From positions 272,513 through 336,512 of the forward strand of contig NZ_JAAXCQ010000002.1 in NCBI RefSeq assembly GCF_012272855.1: DNA of 64,000 bases. Reading direction: 5' to 3'. Shown here piece after piece: positions 21,034-31,823 of the stretch. The DNA is from Arenibacter sp. 6A1. Its GTDB lineage: Bacteria; Bacteroidota; Bacteroidia; Flavobacteriales; Flavobacteriaceae. The number at the start of each line of letters is the position of its first letter. Position 1 is the first letter of the stretch. The notes under the pieces were generated by a model. The model did no database searches. It saw only the letters and a list, made by a program, of their open reading frames with translations, and was not told the DNA's origin. Both the position numbers and the translations under genes were made by a program.

Positions 21034-24000
21034 TTATAATTGCATAAAGTCTTCGGCTAAAATTTTCCTCAGGTATTCTACCAGCTCTTCGGCATTTTCC
21101 TTGGTAAAAACTATCGGGGGTTTAATTTTCAGCACGTTGTGATCGGGACCATCGGTACTCATTAAAATACCATGGTCTTTCATACGGTTGGCCAAATAAT
21201 CGGTCTGTTCTCCCAAGGGTTCCATATTGGCCGTCACCAGTTCTATACCCAAGAACAGTCCTTGTCCCCGTACATCTCCTATAATGGGGAATTCTGCCGC
21301 CAATTGGCGCAGCTCTTCTTTTAAAAATTCGCCCACCCTAAGGGCGTTCTCTTGTAGCTTTTCGCGTTTTACCACCTTTAGTACTGCTGCCCCAATGGCA
21401 CAGGACACCGGATTGCCCCCAAAAGTGTTAAAATACTCCATTCCGTTGGCAAATTTTTCGGCCACTTCTGGGGTACATGCTACTGCTGCCAGCGGATGCC
21501 CATTGCCCAACGGCTTTCCTATGGTCACAATATCAGGGACGACATTATGTAATTGAAAGCCCCAAAAGGTTTTCCCCATACGGCCACAACCTACCTGTAC
21601 CTCATCGGAAATACAAAGGCCTCCTGCCTCCCGTACGATCTGATAGGCTTGGTTTAAAAACCCTTCCGGCAATTCTATCTGTCCGCCGCAGCTAATAATG
21701 GGTTCTATAATAAAGGCACCGACATTCCGGCCTTTGGCCTGAATTTTTTCGAGTTGTTTTTTCACTTCCCCGGCATATTTATCTGCGGTATGATCGCCCC
21801 TGTATTTCCCTCTAAAGGCATCGGGGAGCGGAAAAATATGAGTGTATTCCGGGGCGCCCTGTCCTCCTTTTCCATCGAACTTATAGGAGCTGATATCGAT
21901 ACACATATTGGCATTTCCATGGTAGCCCACCTCAGAGGCGATAATATCGCGCTCTCCCGTTGCTGCCTTCACCATTCGTATGGCCAATTCATTGGCCTCA
22001 CTGCCCGAATTCACAAAATGGAGCACGCTCAATTCTGGAGGTAGGGTTTCTAAGAGCTCCTTGGCCAATTCGTTAATATTTTCGTGCAAATAGCGACTGT
22101 TGGTATTGATCAGGGCCATCTGCTCCTGCCCTGCCGTTACCACTGCCGCATGTTCGTGCCCCACATGGGCCACATTATTGACGGTATCCAGATATTTTCT
22201 TCCGTATTGGTCCATCAGGTATTGCCCAGCCCCACGCACCATTTTTATAGGCACTTTGTACTGAAGGCTTAAACTTTTACCCAAATGTTTCTTTCTATAA
22301 GCGATGATATCGTCATTGGAGAGGCTCGAATCTTCTGCCAAGGCCTTGGATTGGAACAATAGGTTGGGATCTGGACAAATACTTGCCCAAACGGCACGTT
22401 GGTTAAAATAAGCTACTCCCGGATAATCATCGGTAAAATCGAAAAGAGAAAGCATCAATTGAAAATGAAGGTGGGGCACCCAATTTCCATTTTCGGAGGC
22501 ATTCCCCAAAGTTCCTATACCATCGCCTGCCTTTATCTGGGCACCTATCGTATGTTGTGTCGCAGTAGCTACCGACAAATGTCCGTATAGCGAATAAAAT
22601 TCCAATGCGCCCACTTGGTGTTTTAAAATAACCAAGCCACCGTATTCCTTATCACCAGCATTGTTTACGGCACATACTACTTCCCCATCGAACAAGGCGT
22701 GTACGGGGGTTTCCGCAGGTAACCAAAAATCGACCCCTAAGTGGATAGACCTACTTTCGCGGCCTTTGTTCCCTATTTTATCATAGGAAGAGGTTGTGTA
22801 TATCGGACGAGGCTCCAAATACCCGCCAGCCAATATGCTGGTAGGATGTTCCCCCTGTAATTTGTTGATTTTGTATTGAAAATAATCCAGATCGTTAAAA
22901 TCCTTTTCATGGCCCATCCATGTACTGGAAACACTGAGGTCTATCCCATGAATTTCTTTGGCTCCAATAGTGGGAAACAATTTTTCCACGGAAACCCTAT
23001 TTTTATCGCTCCATTGGGCGAACTGCTCTTCCTTCGGATGGGCACTATACCCACAGGCCTCCCTAAAACTAAAATGGGCAAAATCGGCATTGATAAGACG
23101 CCATTTTTGTAGTACTTCCCAAGCTGGTTTTTCACTGATAAGGAGGTAGGTATTGTCGGGTTCTTCTATTTTATTGATGGCCGATTTGGTCACCGAAATC
23201 ACCAATCGCATTGCGATAGCCATATATAAATGCGCCAGCTCACCCTCTTCTAGGGGAAATTCTTGGTGGTACCCCTGTACAATAGGCAAGGCTGCTTCCA
23301 AAGGGTCGTTGTGGTGCATGATCGTATAGGCGCAGGCAATGGCCAGGTCATTGATGATCTGGGTATGGACGGCATCGCCAAAATCAATGGCCGAAACCAC
23401 CTTGGGGGCCACCAGATCTTCGGACACTATAACGTTATTATCGTTGGCATCGTTATGTACCACGGCCTTTCTCAATTGGGAATAGCTGGGTTGTGCCTTT
23501 AAGAACAGCTCTTGATAATAGGAAACAATCTCTTTTTCTTTTCCTTCAAAAAGATGTAGATGAGCAGTAGTCCAATCGCCTTGAGCTACGTCCCAAACGA
23601 ATTCGCGATGGGCCTCGGGATGGTCAAAACCTTGCAGGGCCTGGGTAAGCCTGCCGCAATGTTCTCCTAGGCTATAACGCAAATCGTCCAATTGTGGATT
23701 TACGCCGCTCCAAACCCGACCCGAAATCCAAGACAATAGGCGTACTTTCCGTAATTGGCCATAATCGTCCGTAATTTCTGAAATTGGGTTCCCTTCCATA
23801 TCGGTAATGACCCTAGGAGAAATAATATCCTTTCCATGTTCAGCGGCGTATTGTAATAATCGCTGCTGAAAATCCAGATAATTTTCATCTTCCCCAGGGC
23901 GTGATACTTTAAGGATGTAGGCCGTTCCATCCTTAGAATCGATCTTAAAATTAAAATCTATTTCCCCAGGAAGAGGTTTTGCCCTCCCTTGTATATTAAA

Positions 24001-24069
24001 AACTTCCAAGGCTATTTTTTCGGCCTTTTCTGTGGTGATGAGTAAATTGCTATAGTCCATTAAACACAT
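21034..24069 (-). CDS. Three-domain fusion: APH-type kinase, M23 peptidase-like domain, class III aminotransferase fold (phospho-lyase-like)
   Basis: The 1011-residue protein has three parts. Residues 1-350 are an aminoglycoside-phosphotransferase-fold kinase with [10 protein letters not shown] (H205, D207, N212) and the metal site IDFGD (D229, D232). Residues about 415-545 are an M23 lysostaphin-type domain with intact zinc ligands H443, D447 and H535 ([15 protein letters not shown]). Residues about 580-1011 are a class III PLP enzyme with SDEVQ (D822) and lysine K852 in [10 protein letters not shown]. Kinase and PLP parts match the hydroxylysine kinase and phosphohydroxylysine/phosphoethanolamine phospho-lyase pair known in animals, so it likely phosphorylates an amino alcohol and eliminates phosphate and ammonia. 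No signal peptide is present; the M23 role is unclear. M4 (24060) is an alternative start. Confidence 0.9.
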   Translation of the reverse strand: MCLMDYSNLLITTEKAEKIALEVFNIQGRAKPLPGEIDFNFKIDSKDGTAYILKVSRPGEDENYLDFQQRLLQYAAEHGKDIISPRVITDMEGNPISEITDDYGQLRKVRLLSWISGRVWSGVNPQLDDLRYSLGEHCGRLTQALQGFDHPEAHREFVWDVAQGDWTTAHLHLFEGKEKEIVSYYQELFLKAQPSYSQLRKAVVHNDANDNNVIVSEDLVAPKVVSAIDFGDAVHTQIINDLAIACAYTIMHHNDPLEAALPIVQGYHQEFPLEEGELAHLYMAIAMRLVISVTKSAINKIEEPDNTYLLISEKPAWEVLQKWRLINADFAHFSFREACGYSAHPKEEQFAQWSDKNRVSVEKLFPTIGAKEIHGIDLSVSSTWMGHEKDFNDLDYFQYKINKLQGEHPTSILAGGYLEPRPIYTTSSYDKIGNKGRESRSIHLGVDFWLPAETPVHALFDGEVVCAVNNAGDKEYGGLVILKHQVGALEFYSLYGHLSVATATQHTIGAQIKAGDGIGTLGNASENGNWVPHLHFQLMLSLFDFTDDYPGVAYFNQRAVWASICPDPNLLFQSKALAEDSSLSNDDIIAYRKKHLGKSLSLQYKVPIKMVRGAGQYLMDQYGRKYLDTVNNVAHVGHEHAAVVTAGQEQMALINTNSRYLHENINELAKELLETLPPELSVLHFVNSGSEANELAIRMVKAATGERDIIASEVGYHGNANMCIDISSYKFDGKGGQGAPEYTHIFPLPDAFRGKYRGDHTADKYAGEVKKQLEKIQAKGRNVGAFIIEPIISCGGQIELPEGFLNQAYQIVREAGGLCISDEVQVGCGRMGKTFWGFQLHNVVPDIVTIGKPLGNGHPLAAVACTPEVAEKFANGMEYFNTFGGNPVSCAIGAAVLKVVKREKLQENALRVGEFLKEELRQLAAEFPIIGDVRGQGLFLGIELVTANMEPLGEQTDYLANRMKDHGILMSTDGPDHNVLKIKPPIVFTKENAEELVEYLRKILAEDFMQL

Positions 24070-24098
24070 TTTTTTTTTGGTAATATACGTTTCTGTCC

Positions 24099-26147
24099 CT
24101 ATTCATTGGTAAGCATCATTATCAGATGGGCAGCGCTCCAACTAAAATTTTTAGCATATAAGCCTTCGCCGCTTAGGGGGTGATAGTTTTCTCGAATCGA
24201 CTTTCCTTTTCCCAATACTCCCTGTGTCCCTTCCAAAAGTTGTATAGTGGCCTTGTCTGCTTCTTGGTCAAAGCCATAATTTCGCAAACCTTTAATTCCA
24301 AAATATGCCTGATCTAACCAATTAGGCCCTCGCCAATACCCGTTCATAGGATCAAATTTAGGATGATCCTTGGCCATGGTCTGAAAGGGTACCTTAGTAT
24401 AAAATTTGTTGGGATCCATCATTTTATTCTTTATTGCTACAGCCTGTTCTTGCGTTGCCGCATTGGCCCATAAAGCCGTCCACCCTTCACTGCCTGCTCC
24501 TTTAACAAAGGTAGTCCCTTCTAAATTGGTATCATAAAACCAGCCATCTTCGGCATCGTAAAATTGGGTCTGCAGTTTATCTTTTAAAACGGCGGCCTCC
24601 TTGGTCAACGCTTGCATCGTTTCTGTCTCTCCCAAAGTCCTTGCCATATTGGCCAAGTATAATTTTTCGGCATACAGATAGGCGTTTAAATCTACGCTTT
24701 CCTGATTTAAAGAATAGGCCCCATCCGAATTTTTTAAGATTTCAGAATCGTCAAAACGAATGGCATTGTCCATCCCGCTTTCCCATTTTGCAGCCAATAC
24801 GGTACCGTCTGTAGACCCATATTCGCAAAGTCCGTCTTGGTCATGGTCGCGTTTCGCATACCACCATTGGTGATATTTTAAAAGTTTGGGGTACATTTCC
24901 TTTAAAAAAGCCAAGTCCATATCTTTTTCCAATATCTTGGCTACCGCCCATGCCGCCAAAGGGGGCTTGGTATCCCTGTAATTATGGGGCTCTATGGTAG
25001 TATCCCTATAGATACAATCTACAATAAAGCCGTCTTCACTTTGAAAGTCGAACATGGCCCTGATCTGATCTTTTGCCAAACTGCTGTCGTATCCAGATAG
25101 GCCCACCGCATGTTTCCATGAGTCCCAGGACCAAAAGCCGTGAAACCATTCGTAATGATAACTTGGAAACAAGCCTTGGTGTTTTAATTCCCCGGCAGGG
25201 ATCCTCCAGTTATTTTGCAAGGTCAATTGTGCTTTGGCCAACACTTCTGCATATTTTGGGGCTTTAAAAACATCCCTGCTATCCTGTATTAGGGCGGTAA
25301 GCATATTTTCCTTTTCGGCTTTCCTGACGTCCAACACCGAATCAAAATTTATGTTGTTTAATAGGGCCTTTTCCTTTTCCCAAGAGTATTCGGGAAAAAT
25401 AAATGTCTGGGCCATTACGTACTGTTTCCTGTCCTCCGGGTTTAAAAAGCTTGTTTCATTGCCAATGGTATAGCTACTGCTATCGGTAACAAAGACATTT
25501 CCATCTTCATTAATCACTTGTAAATATCCGATGGCCTTACTGTGAACGCTATTTAATTTCACCCCCTTATCTTCCTTGGTAGCTGTGATGCCCACCTCAA
25601 ATAAATCGCCCTTAAATTGTGAGTTGATAGCAAATCCTCGTTTTGCAATATTGGTGATGGTCGTACGCTGTAAAGCCGTATGCCCGCTCATAAAAACCAA
25701 TTCCTGACGAATCCTAATGGAATCGTTTTCAAAAATTTGCTCCATATGGCTGGCCAAGGAGTTTTGCGATTTTAAATCCTTTTCCCAATCTAATAAAGGG
25801 GCTTCGGAAGCTTCGCTGCTTACCTCTAGTTCGGCCAAGGACTTGCTTATCCACTGCCCGTTTTGCTGGGTCATTAAAAAAGGACCGGTAAATCCGCCAA
25901 AACTTCTGGGAGAATCGGGAAAACTATAGGCAAACCAAGCCCCCTGATCAGAATACATCAACATATCCCTATCGTCAAAACTTTTGGGAGTGCCTTTGTA
26001 GTTTAATATATTGGAAGAATAAATAAGATTTTTAGAGACCGTAGCCTTCTCCCCTTTAGCCGTCGGTTTTTGTTGACAACTGACAAGCATCAATGCTATC
26101 AGAAAATAAGATAATACAGGGTGTTTTGTGTCCATGAGATCATACAT
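24099..26147 (-). CDS. GH63-like (alpha/alpha)6 glycoside hydrolase, lipoprotein
   Basis: This 682-residue lipoprotein (lipobox ending at Cys24, LMLVSC) has an N-terminal beta-sandwich and a C-terminal (alpha/alpha)6 barrel. Clan GH-G landmarks are HGFWSWDSWKHAVG, WESGMDNAIRFD (candidate acid D460), GYWRGPNWLDQAYFG, and ENYHPLSGEG near the end (E653 candidate base), as in GH63 enzymes such as E. coli YgjK. These invert alpha-glucosides or related bonds. M5 (26135) is the more natural start because the first four residues precede a normal lipoprotein signal. It is the first gene of the minus-strand run leading to the fusion gene 29 bp downstream, and is divergent from the sigma factor at 26396. 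Confidence 0.87.
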   Translation of the reverse strand: MYDLMDTKHPVLSYFLIALMLVSCQQKPTAKGEKATVSKNLIYSSNILNYKGTPKSFDDRDMLMYSDQGAWFAYSFPDSPRSFGGFTGPFLMTQQNGQWISKSLAELEVSSEASEAPLLDWEKDLKSQNSLASHMEQIFENDSIRIRQELVFMSGHTALQRTTITNIAKRGFAINSQFKGDLFEVGITATKEDKGVKLNSVHSKAIGYLQVINEDGNVFVTDSSSYTIGNETSFLNPEDRKQYVMAQTFIFPEYSWEKEKALLNNINFDSVLDVRKAEKENMLTALIQDSRDVFKAPKYAEVLAKAQLTLQNNWRIPAGELKHQGLFPSYHYEWFHGFWSWDSWKHAVGLSGYDSSLAKDQIRAMFDFQSEDGFIVDCIYRDTTIEPHNYRDTKPPLAAWAVAKILEKDMDLAFLKEMYPKLLKYHQWWYAKRDHDQDGLCEYGSTDGTVLAAKWESGMDNAIRFDDSEILKNSDGAYSLNQESVDLNAYLYAEKLYLANMARTLGETETMQALTKEAAVLKDKLQTQFYDAEDGWFYDTNLEGTTFVKGAGSEGWTALWANAATQEQAVAIKNKMMDPNKFYTKVPFQTMAKDHPKFDPMNGYWRGPNWLDQAYFGIKGLRNYGFDQEADKATIQLLEGTQGVLGKGKSIRENYHPLSGEGLYAKNFSWSAAHLIMMLTNE

Positions 26148-26374
26148 TTATCGCCAAGACTCTTCGAGACCGGCTTTTATTTTATATAAGTTCTTTCGTA
26201 AAACAGTATGAAAAAGCAATCGAGGAAATTTACATTGCTCTATTTTTTTGGACATGGCCAAATTACAAAAAAAATTGAATTACAATATTTTTTAACACCA
26301 TTTGCGCACTTTTCCATGTTTTCAGAAGAAACACCCCTAGTATAAAAGCAACCCTATAGTTCGTAACTTTTGTT

Positions 26375-26382
26375 TAGTTTTG
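26375..26382 (+). promoter_or_regulatory. Bacteroidetes -7 box before second ECF sigma gene
   Basis: TAGTTTTG fits the TAnnTTTG consensus. No good -33 TTG is at the right distance. Transcription would begin near 26388, only a few bases before the TTG at 26396, giving a nearly leaderless mRNA. Confidence 0.4.
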
Positions 26383-26395
26383 TCTAAATCTATAA

Positions 26396-26965
26396 TTGCC
26401 ATTGGACGATAATACCATCTTAAGAGAAATACAAAAACAAAATAGATTTGTATATAAAAATCTATTTGAAGACCTCTATGAAGGATTGGTTCATTATGCC
26501 TTCGGATATCTTTATGATCGCAATTCTAGCGAAGATATAGTCCAAGAAACATTTATTTTCCTATGGGAAAAGTCCGATACTATAGTCCTAAAAACATCTT
26601 TAAAAGGGTATTTGTTTGCCATGGTCCGCAATAAAAGCCTTAACTTTTTAAAGACCGTAAAAATAACCGACAACGAAAGTATTTTAGAAATACAAGCGGT
26701 GATGGATCAGGAATACGACTTGGAAGCTTTGGACCAGGATGAGAAAAAAATCATCTACCATAAAGTCCTAGACATCGTAGCCTCTTTACCCCCAAATATG
26801 CAAACCATCGTACGGTTACGGTTCATCAGCAATTACAAATATTTAGAGATTGCCGAAGAAATGGGGATCTCCGTCAATACCGTAAAAACCCAATTAAAAC
26901 GCGCCAAAATTAAAATCGGGGAACTGCTGGGCCTAATTTTATGGTTCGTTATACTGCGATCTTAA
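26396..26965 (+). CDS. ECF-type RNA polymerase sigma factor (second PUL)
   Basis: This 189-residue ECF sigma factor shows region 2 (YKNLFEDLYEGLVHYAFGYL, SEDIVQETFIFLWEKSD) and region 4 (SLPPNMQTIVRLRFISNYKY, then the helix-turn-helix ISVNTVKTQLKRAKIK). No ATG opens the frame; TTG at 26396 or TTG at 26402 (MDDNTIL) are the candidate starts. It heads a sigma/FecR/SusC/SusD series that repeats the arrangement at 1527-8405 but is clearly divergent in sequence, so it should answer to a different glycan. The partner FecR begins 203 bp downstream. Confidence 0.94.
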   Translation: MPLDDNTILREIQKQNRFVYKNLFEDLYEGLVHYAFGYLYDRNSSEDIVQETFIFLWEKSDTIVLKTSLKGYLFAMVRNKSLNFLKTVKITDNESILEIQAVMDQEYDLEALDQDEKKIIYHKVLDIVASLPPNMQTIVRLRFISNYKYLEIAEEMGISVNTVKTQLKRAKIKIGELLGLILWFVILRS

Positions 26966-27168
26966 AAAAATATTTTTTCGGGTTTTCAACACCATCAATT
27001 TCCTTTCAAAGCTTTAAAACAGGGGTTTCATGTATATTTTATACCAACTAAGGCATAAAATTTATCAAGCTAATTTCACAAAAAAATAAAATTATTTTTA
27101 TTTCCTGTCACCCATTTCCTGTTTCAAATTGTCTTATTACCAAAACCCCTCTTAATTTATTATCAATA

Positions 27169-28302
27169 ATGGAGTTTAAGCTTATCATAAAAAAGATAAA
27201 TAACACCCTGAACCAGGAAGAAGAACAACGTTTTCAATCTTGGTATCAGGAGTCGGAAAAACACCGGGCTTATTTTTCCCAAGTCAAGGAAAACTATGGT
27301 CAATATCCAGATGGCGTAGACTTAAAAAGAGGTTGGGAGCAACTTGCTACTGTTAAAAAGCCTGCCCTAAAAACCATTGGTTTTTGGAAATATTCCGCCG
27401 CAGCTGCAGTGGTATTATTGCTTATTTCCATAGCTTTTTTCAACAAAAACACCTCCACAACCCCTGCGGAGACTCCTGCGGTCACCGAAGTTACTCCTGT
27501 CATTATAGGTACGGACAAGGCTATATTGACCTTAGATAACGGCGAACAAATTGTGTTGGAAAAGGGAAACTCCTTTAAAGCCCCAGCGGTAAGCAGTAAT
27601 GGGGAGACCCTTATTTACAAGGACCAAAATGCTTCCAACAACAATAAAGTGGCCTACAATACCGTCACCATTCCCAGGGGAGGACAATTTTTCATTACCC
27701 TATCCGATGGTACCAAAGTCTGGCTTAATTCGGATTCTCAGTTGAGATACCCCGTAAACTTTACGGCCAATGCCCCCAGAAAGGTAAGTTTGCTATATGG
27801 GGAGGCCTATTTTGAAGTGTCTCCGAGTACCGCCCACAACGGAGCACACTTTATGGTGGCTACCAAAAACCAAGAAGTAGAGGTCCTAGGAACCCAATTT
27901 AATATTAAAGCCTATAAAGAAGACACCCATATAGCCACCACCTTGGTAGAAGGAAAGGTTTTGATAAATAATGGCCTTAGTACTAACAACCTAAAACCAG
28001 GACAACAAGCCACCTTAGAAGCCACTACCAATCAGTTCTCGGTTAAGGAAGTGGATATCAACAACGAAATTTCATGGAAAAACGGTTTCTTCAGCTTTAA
28101 AGAAAAGCCGCTTAACGAAATATTGCAGGTGCTATCCCGATGGTACGATGTAGACTTTATCATCGAAAACAAGGAAGCCGCCAGCGTGCCTTTCAATGGG
28201 GTATTCAACAAAAAACAAGCCCTAGAAAACATTCTTTCAATTATAGAAAACACTAATGAAGCAAAATTTAAAACAGTAGGAAAAACAATCGTATTACAGT
28301 AG
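27169..28302 (+). CDS. FecR-family anti-sigma factor (second PUL)
   Basis: This 377-residue protein has a short cytoplasmic part, a membrane helix at about 70-90 (YSAAAAVVLLLISIAFF), the FecR domain at about 165-265 (LSDGTKVWLNSDSQLRYPV, GEAYFEVSP, VLGTQFNIKAY) and a C-terminal DUF4974 domain (FKEKPLNEILQVLSRWYDVD). It is expected to hold the sigma factor of 26396-26965 inactive until the STN domain of the SusC at 28405 signals. The 203-bp gap before it is very AT-rich with no visible gene. Confidence 0.94.
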   Translation: MEFKLIIKKINNTLNQEEEQRFQSWYQESEKHRAYFSQVKENYGQYPDGVDLKRGWEQLATVKKPALKTIGFWKYSAAAAVVLLLISIAFFNKNTSTTPAETPAVTEVTPVIIGTDKAILTLDNGEQIVLEKGNSFKAPAVSSNGETLIYKDQNASNNNKVAYNTVTIPRGGQFFITLSDGTKVWLNSDSQLRYPVNFTANAPRKVSLLYGEAYFEVSPSTAHNGAHFMVATKNQEVEVLGTQFNIKAYKEDTHIATTLVEGKVLINNGLSTNNLKPGQQATLEATTNQFSVKEVDINNEISWKNGFFSFKEKPLNEILQVLSRWYDVDFIIENKEAASVPFNGVFNKKQALENILSIIENTNEAKFKTVGKTIVLQ

Positions 28303-28316
28303 AAATTTAAAAAAAA

Positions 28317-28359
28317 GGGGAACAGCGTTTAAACCTGGACAATTTACTCCGCTATCCCC
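28317..28359 (+). other. Stem-loop between fecR and susC of the second PUL
   Basis: GGGGA (28317-28321) pairs with TCCCC (28355-28359), reinforced inside by AGCG (28324-28327) with CGCT (28350-28353). An alternative pairing joins CCTGG with the CCAGG that follows. It occupies the same position as the larger stem-loop at 3452-3513, though the sequences are unrelated. No U-run follows. Confidence 0.45.
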
Positions 28360-28404
28360 CCAGGATTAATTAATTAAATGTTTAACTAACTAACCACCAA
28401 ATTT

Positions 28405-31400
28405 ATGAAAACTAAATTTAACCAACCCCCTGTTTATGACAAGGGAAAACTCTTAATGACCGTTATGAGGACTTTTATCTTTTTATGCTGTATGGCAACC
28501 TTCGGATTTAGCCCTAAACCAGTATTCTCACAAAATGAAAAAATCACTATTGACACGGACAGCCATCTCTCCGTAGAACAGGTCTTTGAGCTCATTAAAG
28601 ACCAGACTGAGCACACGTTTATTTACCGCTCGGATTTATTTGACAAGGCCCCAAAAGTCTACCTTAAAAAAGGAAAGATAAAGGCCAATGACTTATTGGA
28701 AAAAAGTTTGTCTTTCGGAAATTTCGATGTCACCTTTACCAAGGACGGGGCTATTCTTTTGGACAAAAAACCGCTTGTTCTTAAAAAAGAAGTCGTACAA
28801 AAAACCGTTTCAGGAACGGTATTAGACAACACCGGATATCCGTTGCCAGGAGCTTCTGTCACTATAAAAGACAATCCTACAATAGGCGTACAAACAGATT
28901 TTGATGGGAACTACAATATTGAGGTCACTGGTGGACAGACTACTTTGGTTTTTAGATACCTAGGGTTCGTAACCCAAGAGGTGGTTGTTGGCAACCAAAG
29001 CCAAATTAACATTACCATGGTAGAAGATGCCCAAAGTTTGGACGAAATTGTTGTGGTAGGATATGGTACCCAAAAGAAAAGCGATGTTACCGGCGCTATT
29101 AGTACCGTAAAAAGTGAGGAACTGACCAAAGTTGTCAGTACCAACCCAACAGATGCCCTTCAAGGACGTATTTCCGGAGTTACCGTAACCCAGTCTTCTG
29201 GAAGTCCAGGAGCTGCTTCAGATATTATGATCAGGGGTATTGGTAGTTTTGGAAACAACCAACCTTTATATATCGTCGATGGGGTTCAGGCCGATCCCTA
29301 TTTTATAGATTCAAACAATATTGCTTCTATAGAAATATTAAAAGATGCCGCTTCCGGTGCCATTTACGGAACTAGAGCCGCCAACGGGGTTGTTATTATT
29401 AGCACCAAAAAAGGAAAAAGCGGAAAACCTAAAGTAGAAATCAGTTCTTCTTTAAGTATGAATTCGGTGCGTAAAAAAATGAAGTTGTTAGATGCACAAG
29501 GATATGTAGACGTTCATTCTCAAATGTACCAGAATGCCGGGGCCAACTTGCCACAATACTTATCTAACCCTCCTGCCGTAAATACGGATTGGATTGACGA
29601 AACCCATAGAGATGGCCTTTTGCACCTACAGAATGTTAGGGTAAGTGGTGCTTCGGAATTTATAGACTATAGCATTAGCGGTAACTTTGCCGATGAAACC
29701 GGAATTTTAATAGGATCGGAATTCACAAAAAAAGGAATCAATGCCAATATCGGCGCCAATAAAGGACGTCTTAAAATAAAAACGAATTTAACCTATAGCG
29801 AAACCTATAAGGAAGACTATAAATTTTCGCTAAGGGAAACTTATTTTATTTCCCCTTTAATCCCGGTATTGGACAGCAGTAAAGAATCGGGCTACGGTTT
29901 TAGATCTGGCGATATTCCCGATCACCGTAATCCTGTTGGAGAAGCTAATTTCTTTGATGGTTATACCAAACAAAAGTATTTCTTAGGAAATGTAAACCTA
30001 GGTTATGAGATTATAGACGGATTAAACTTCAATTCTAATTTCTCCCTATCTAACTTGGCCAATTACACTTATAACTTCCACCAGCCCTTTAGAGTAAGGG
30101 ATGTACAGGACGATCCGCAACGCGAATTTTCTTTTGTTTCCGAGTACAACAGCGAATTTAGAAGACTTAACCAAGAGTTTACCCTAAATTATGAGGGCGA
30201 AATAGGTAAAAACACCTTTCAAATATTGGCAGGGTACCAAAGAATTTCAGAGCCGTTCAAAGAAACTTATGCCCAAGGCGAAGGCTATAAAATGGACGAG
30301 AACAACAACAAGGTTCCAGCGATTATCCTAGATTCTAAATTTAACACTTTGGATGCCTTTAATGACGGTACCTATTCTGCCAGCGGTACCAATGCCAAAT
30401 ACGCTTTGGTATCTCAATTTGGACGTGTTAACTACGCTTATGACAGTAAGTATTTATTTCAGGCCAGTGTTCGTAGAGACGGGAGTTCTAAGTTTGGAAA
30501 AAACAACAAATATGGCGTTTTCCCTTCTTATGCCCTAGGTTGGAAAATAACCGACGAGAGCTTTATGGACGACCAAGAGGTTTTTAATTTCCTAAAACTT
30601 CGCTATAGCTGGGGACAGGCAGGAAACGACAGTGCTTTGGGGTACTATGATTATGTAGCCTTAATATCTCAAGGTAAGAGCCAAAACGATGGTGGTTATG
30701 TATTTGGAAATCCACAAAATTCTAGTTTGGGAAGTATCGCAAGATCTCTACAGAACGACGACCTGCAATGGGAAACCAATACCTCGTCGAACTTTGGATT
30801 GGATTTTGCCGCATTGGGCAATAAATTAAATGGTGCTATTAACTACTATAACAGTACTACAGAAGACCTATTGATCATTAAGGAAGTATCGCCTTCGGCA
30901 GGAATCAACAATCCTGTTGTAAACGTAGGTGAGTTTCAAAACAAGGGAATTGAGTTTGAACTAGGCTACAACAATAAGGACAACGCCTTTCAATATTCTA
31001 TCTTCTCTACCTTTACCACAATTAACAGTGAAGTAACCAAACTAAGCAACGAGAACCAGGTATTGTACGGTACCGGACTTTTATTTGGATCCGATCACTT
31101 TGTGAACCAAACAAGGATCAACCACGAACCAGGAGCTTACTTTTTACCAGTAGCAGATGGTATTTTCCAAAGTCAGGCCGAAGTAGATGCCCATAGCGTT
31201 GCAGGCAATTTAATACAGCCCGATGCTGCTCCAGGCGATATCAGATTTATCGACCAAAATGGTGATGGTACCATCAATTCCGATGACGAAACCTATCAGG
31301 GAACAGCCATTCCTAAGTACGAGTACAGTTTAAACCTATCGGCAAATTACAAAGGCTTCGATGCCAATGTGTTCTTCCAAGGCGTTGGTGGCAATAAAAT

Positions 31401-31803
31401 CTATAACGGAAACGACTTTAGATTATTGAGTATGGATACCGGAAGAAACTTTAGAACAGCAACCCTTAATTCCTGGACACCAAGCAATACCAATACCGAT
31501 ATGCCTAGAGCCGTATTAGGAGATCCTAATCAGAATAACCGTGCATCGACCAGGTTTTTACAAGATGGCGATTACCTACGTATCAAAACCATACAGTTAG
31601 GGTATTCTTTCTCTCAATCGCTTTTAGACAAAACATTTATCAATAAGTTAAGATTGTATGCTACCGGGCAAAACCTCTTCACTTTTACCAAGTACGACGG
31701 TTTAGATCCTGAGGTAGGCGGAAGTATCCTTTCTAGAGGGATCGATATTAATTTGTATCCGAAATACAAATCCGTGATTTTAGGCCTACAACTTCAATTT
31801 TAA
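28405..31803 (+). CDS. SusC/RagA-type TonB-dependent receptor with STN domain (second PUL)
   Basis: This 1132-residue receptor has a signal peptide (core about 19-38, preceded by a positively charged extension), an STN domain (about 47-115), a carboxypeptidase-like domain (about 132-205, GTVLDNTGYPLPGASVTIKD), DEIVVVGYGTQKKSDVTGAI, a plug (to about 335, PLYIVDGVQADPYF) and a barrel ending in LQLQF. It imports an oligosaccharide and signals to the FecR at 27169-28302. SusD follows after 20 bp. The barrel differs strongly from the receptor at 3554-6937, so the substrates differ. Confidence 0.96.
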   Translation: MKTKFNQPPVYDKGKLLMTVMRTFIFLCCMATFGFSPKPVFSQNEKITIDTDSHLSVEQVFELIKDQTEHTFIYRSDLFDKAPKVYLKKGKIKANDLLEKSLSFGNFDVTFTKDGAILLDKKPLVLKKEVVQKTVSGTVLDNTGYPLPGASVTIKDNPTIGVQTDFDGNYNIEVTGGQTTLVFRYLGFVTQEVVVGNQSQINITMVEDAQSLDEIVVVGYGTQKKSDVTGAISTVKSEELTKVVSTNPTDALQGRISGVTVTQSSGSPGAASDIMIRGIGSFGNNQPLYIVDGVQADPYFIDSNNIASIEILKDAASGAIYGTRAANGVVIISTKKGKSGKPKVEISSSLSMNSVRKKMKLLDAQGYVDVHSQMYQNAGANLPQYLSNPPAVNTDWIDETHRDGLLHLQNVRVSGASEFIDYSISGNFADETGILIGSEFTKKGINANIGANKGRLKIKTNLTYSETYKEDYKFSLRETYFISPLIPVLDSSKESGYGFRSGDIPDHRNPVGEANFFDGYTKQKYFLGNVNLGYEIIDGLNFNSNFSLSNLANYTYNFHQPFRVRDVQDDPQREFSFVSEYNSEFRRLNQEFTLNYEGEIGKNTFQILAGYQRISEPFKETYAQGEGYKMDENNNKVPAIILDSKFNTLDAFNDGTYSASGTNAKYALVSQFGRVNYAYDSKYLFQASVRRDGSSKFGKNNKYGVFPSYALGWKITDESFMDDQEVFNFLKLRYSWGQAGNDSALGYYDYVALISQGKSQNDGGYVFGNPQNSSLGSIARSLQNDDLQWETNTSSNFGLDFAALGNKLNGAINYYNSTTEDLLIIKEVSPSAGINNPVVNVGEFQNKGIEFELGYNNKDNAFQYSIFSTFTTINSEVTKLSNENQVLYGTGLLFGSDHFVNQTRINHEPGAYFLPVADGIFQSQAEVDAHSVAGNLIQPDAAPGDIRFIDQNGDGTINSDDETYQGTAIPKYEYSLNLSANYKGFDANVFFQGVGGNKIYNGNDFRLLSMDTGRNFRTATLNSWTPSNTNTDMPRAVLGDPNQNNRASTRFLQDGDYLRIKTIQLGYSFSQSLLDKTFINKLRLYATGQNLFTFTKYDGLDPEVGGSILSRGIDINLYPKYKSVILGLQLQF

Positions 31804-31823
31804 CCATTAAAAATATTCATACA

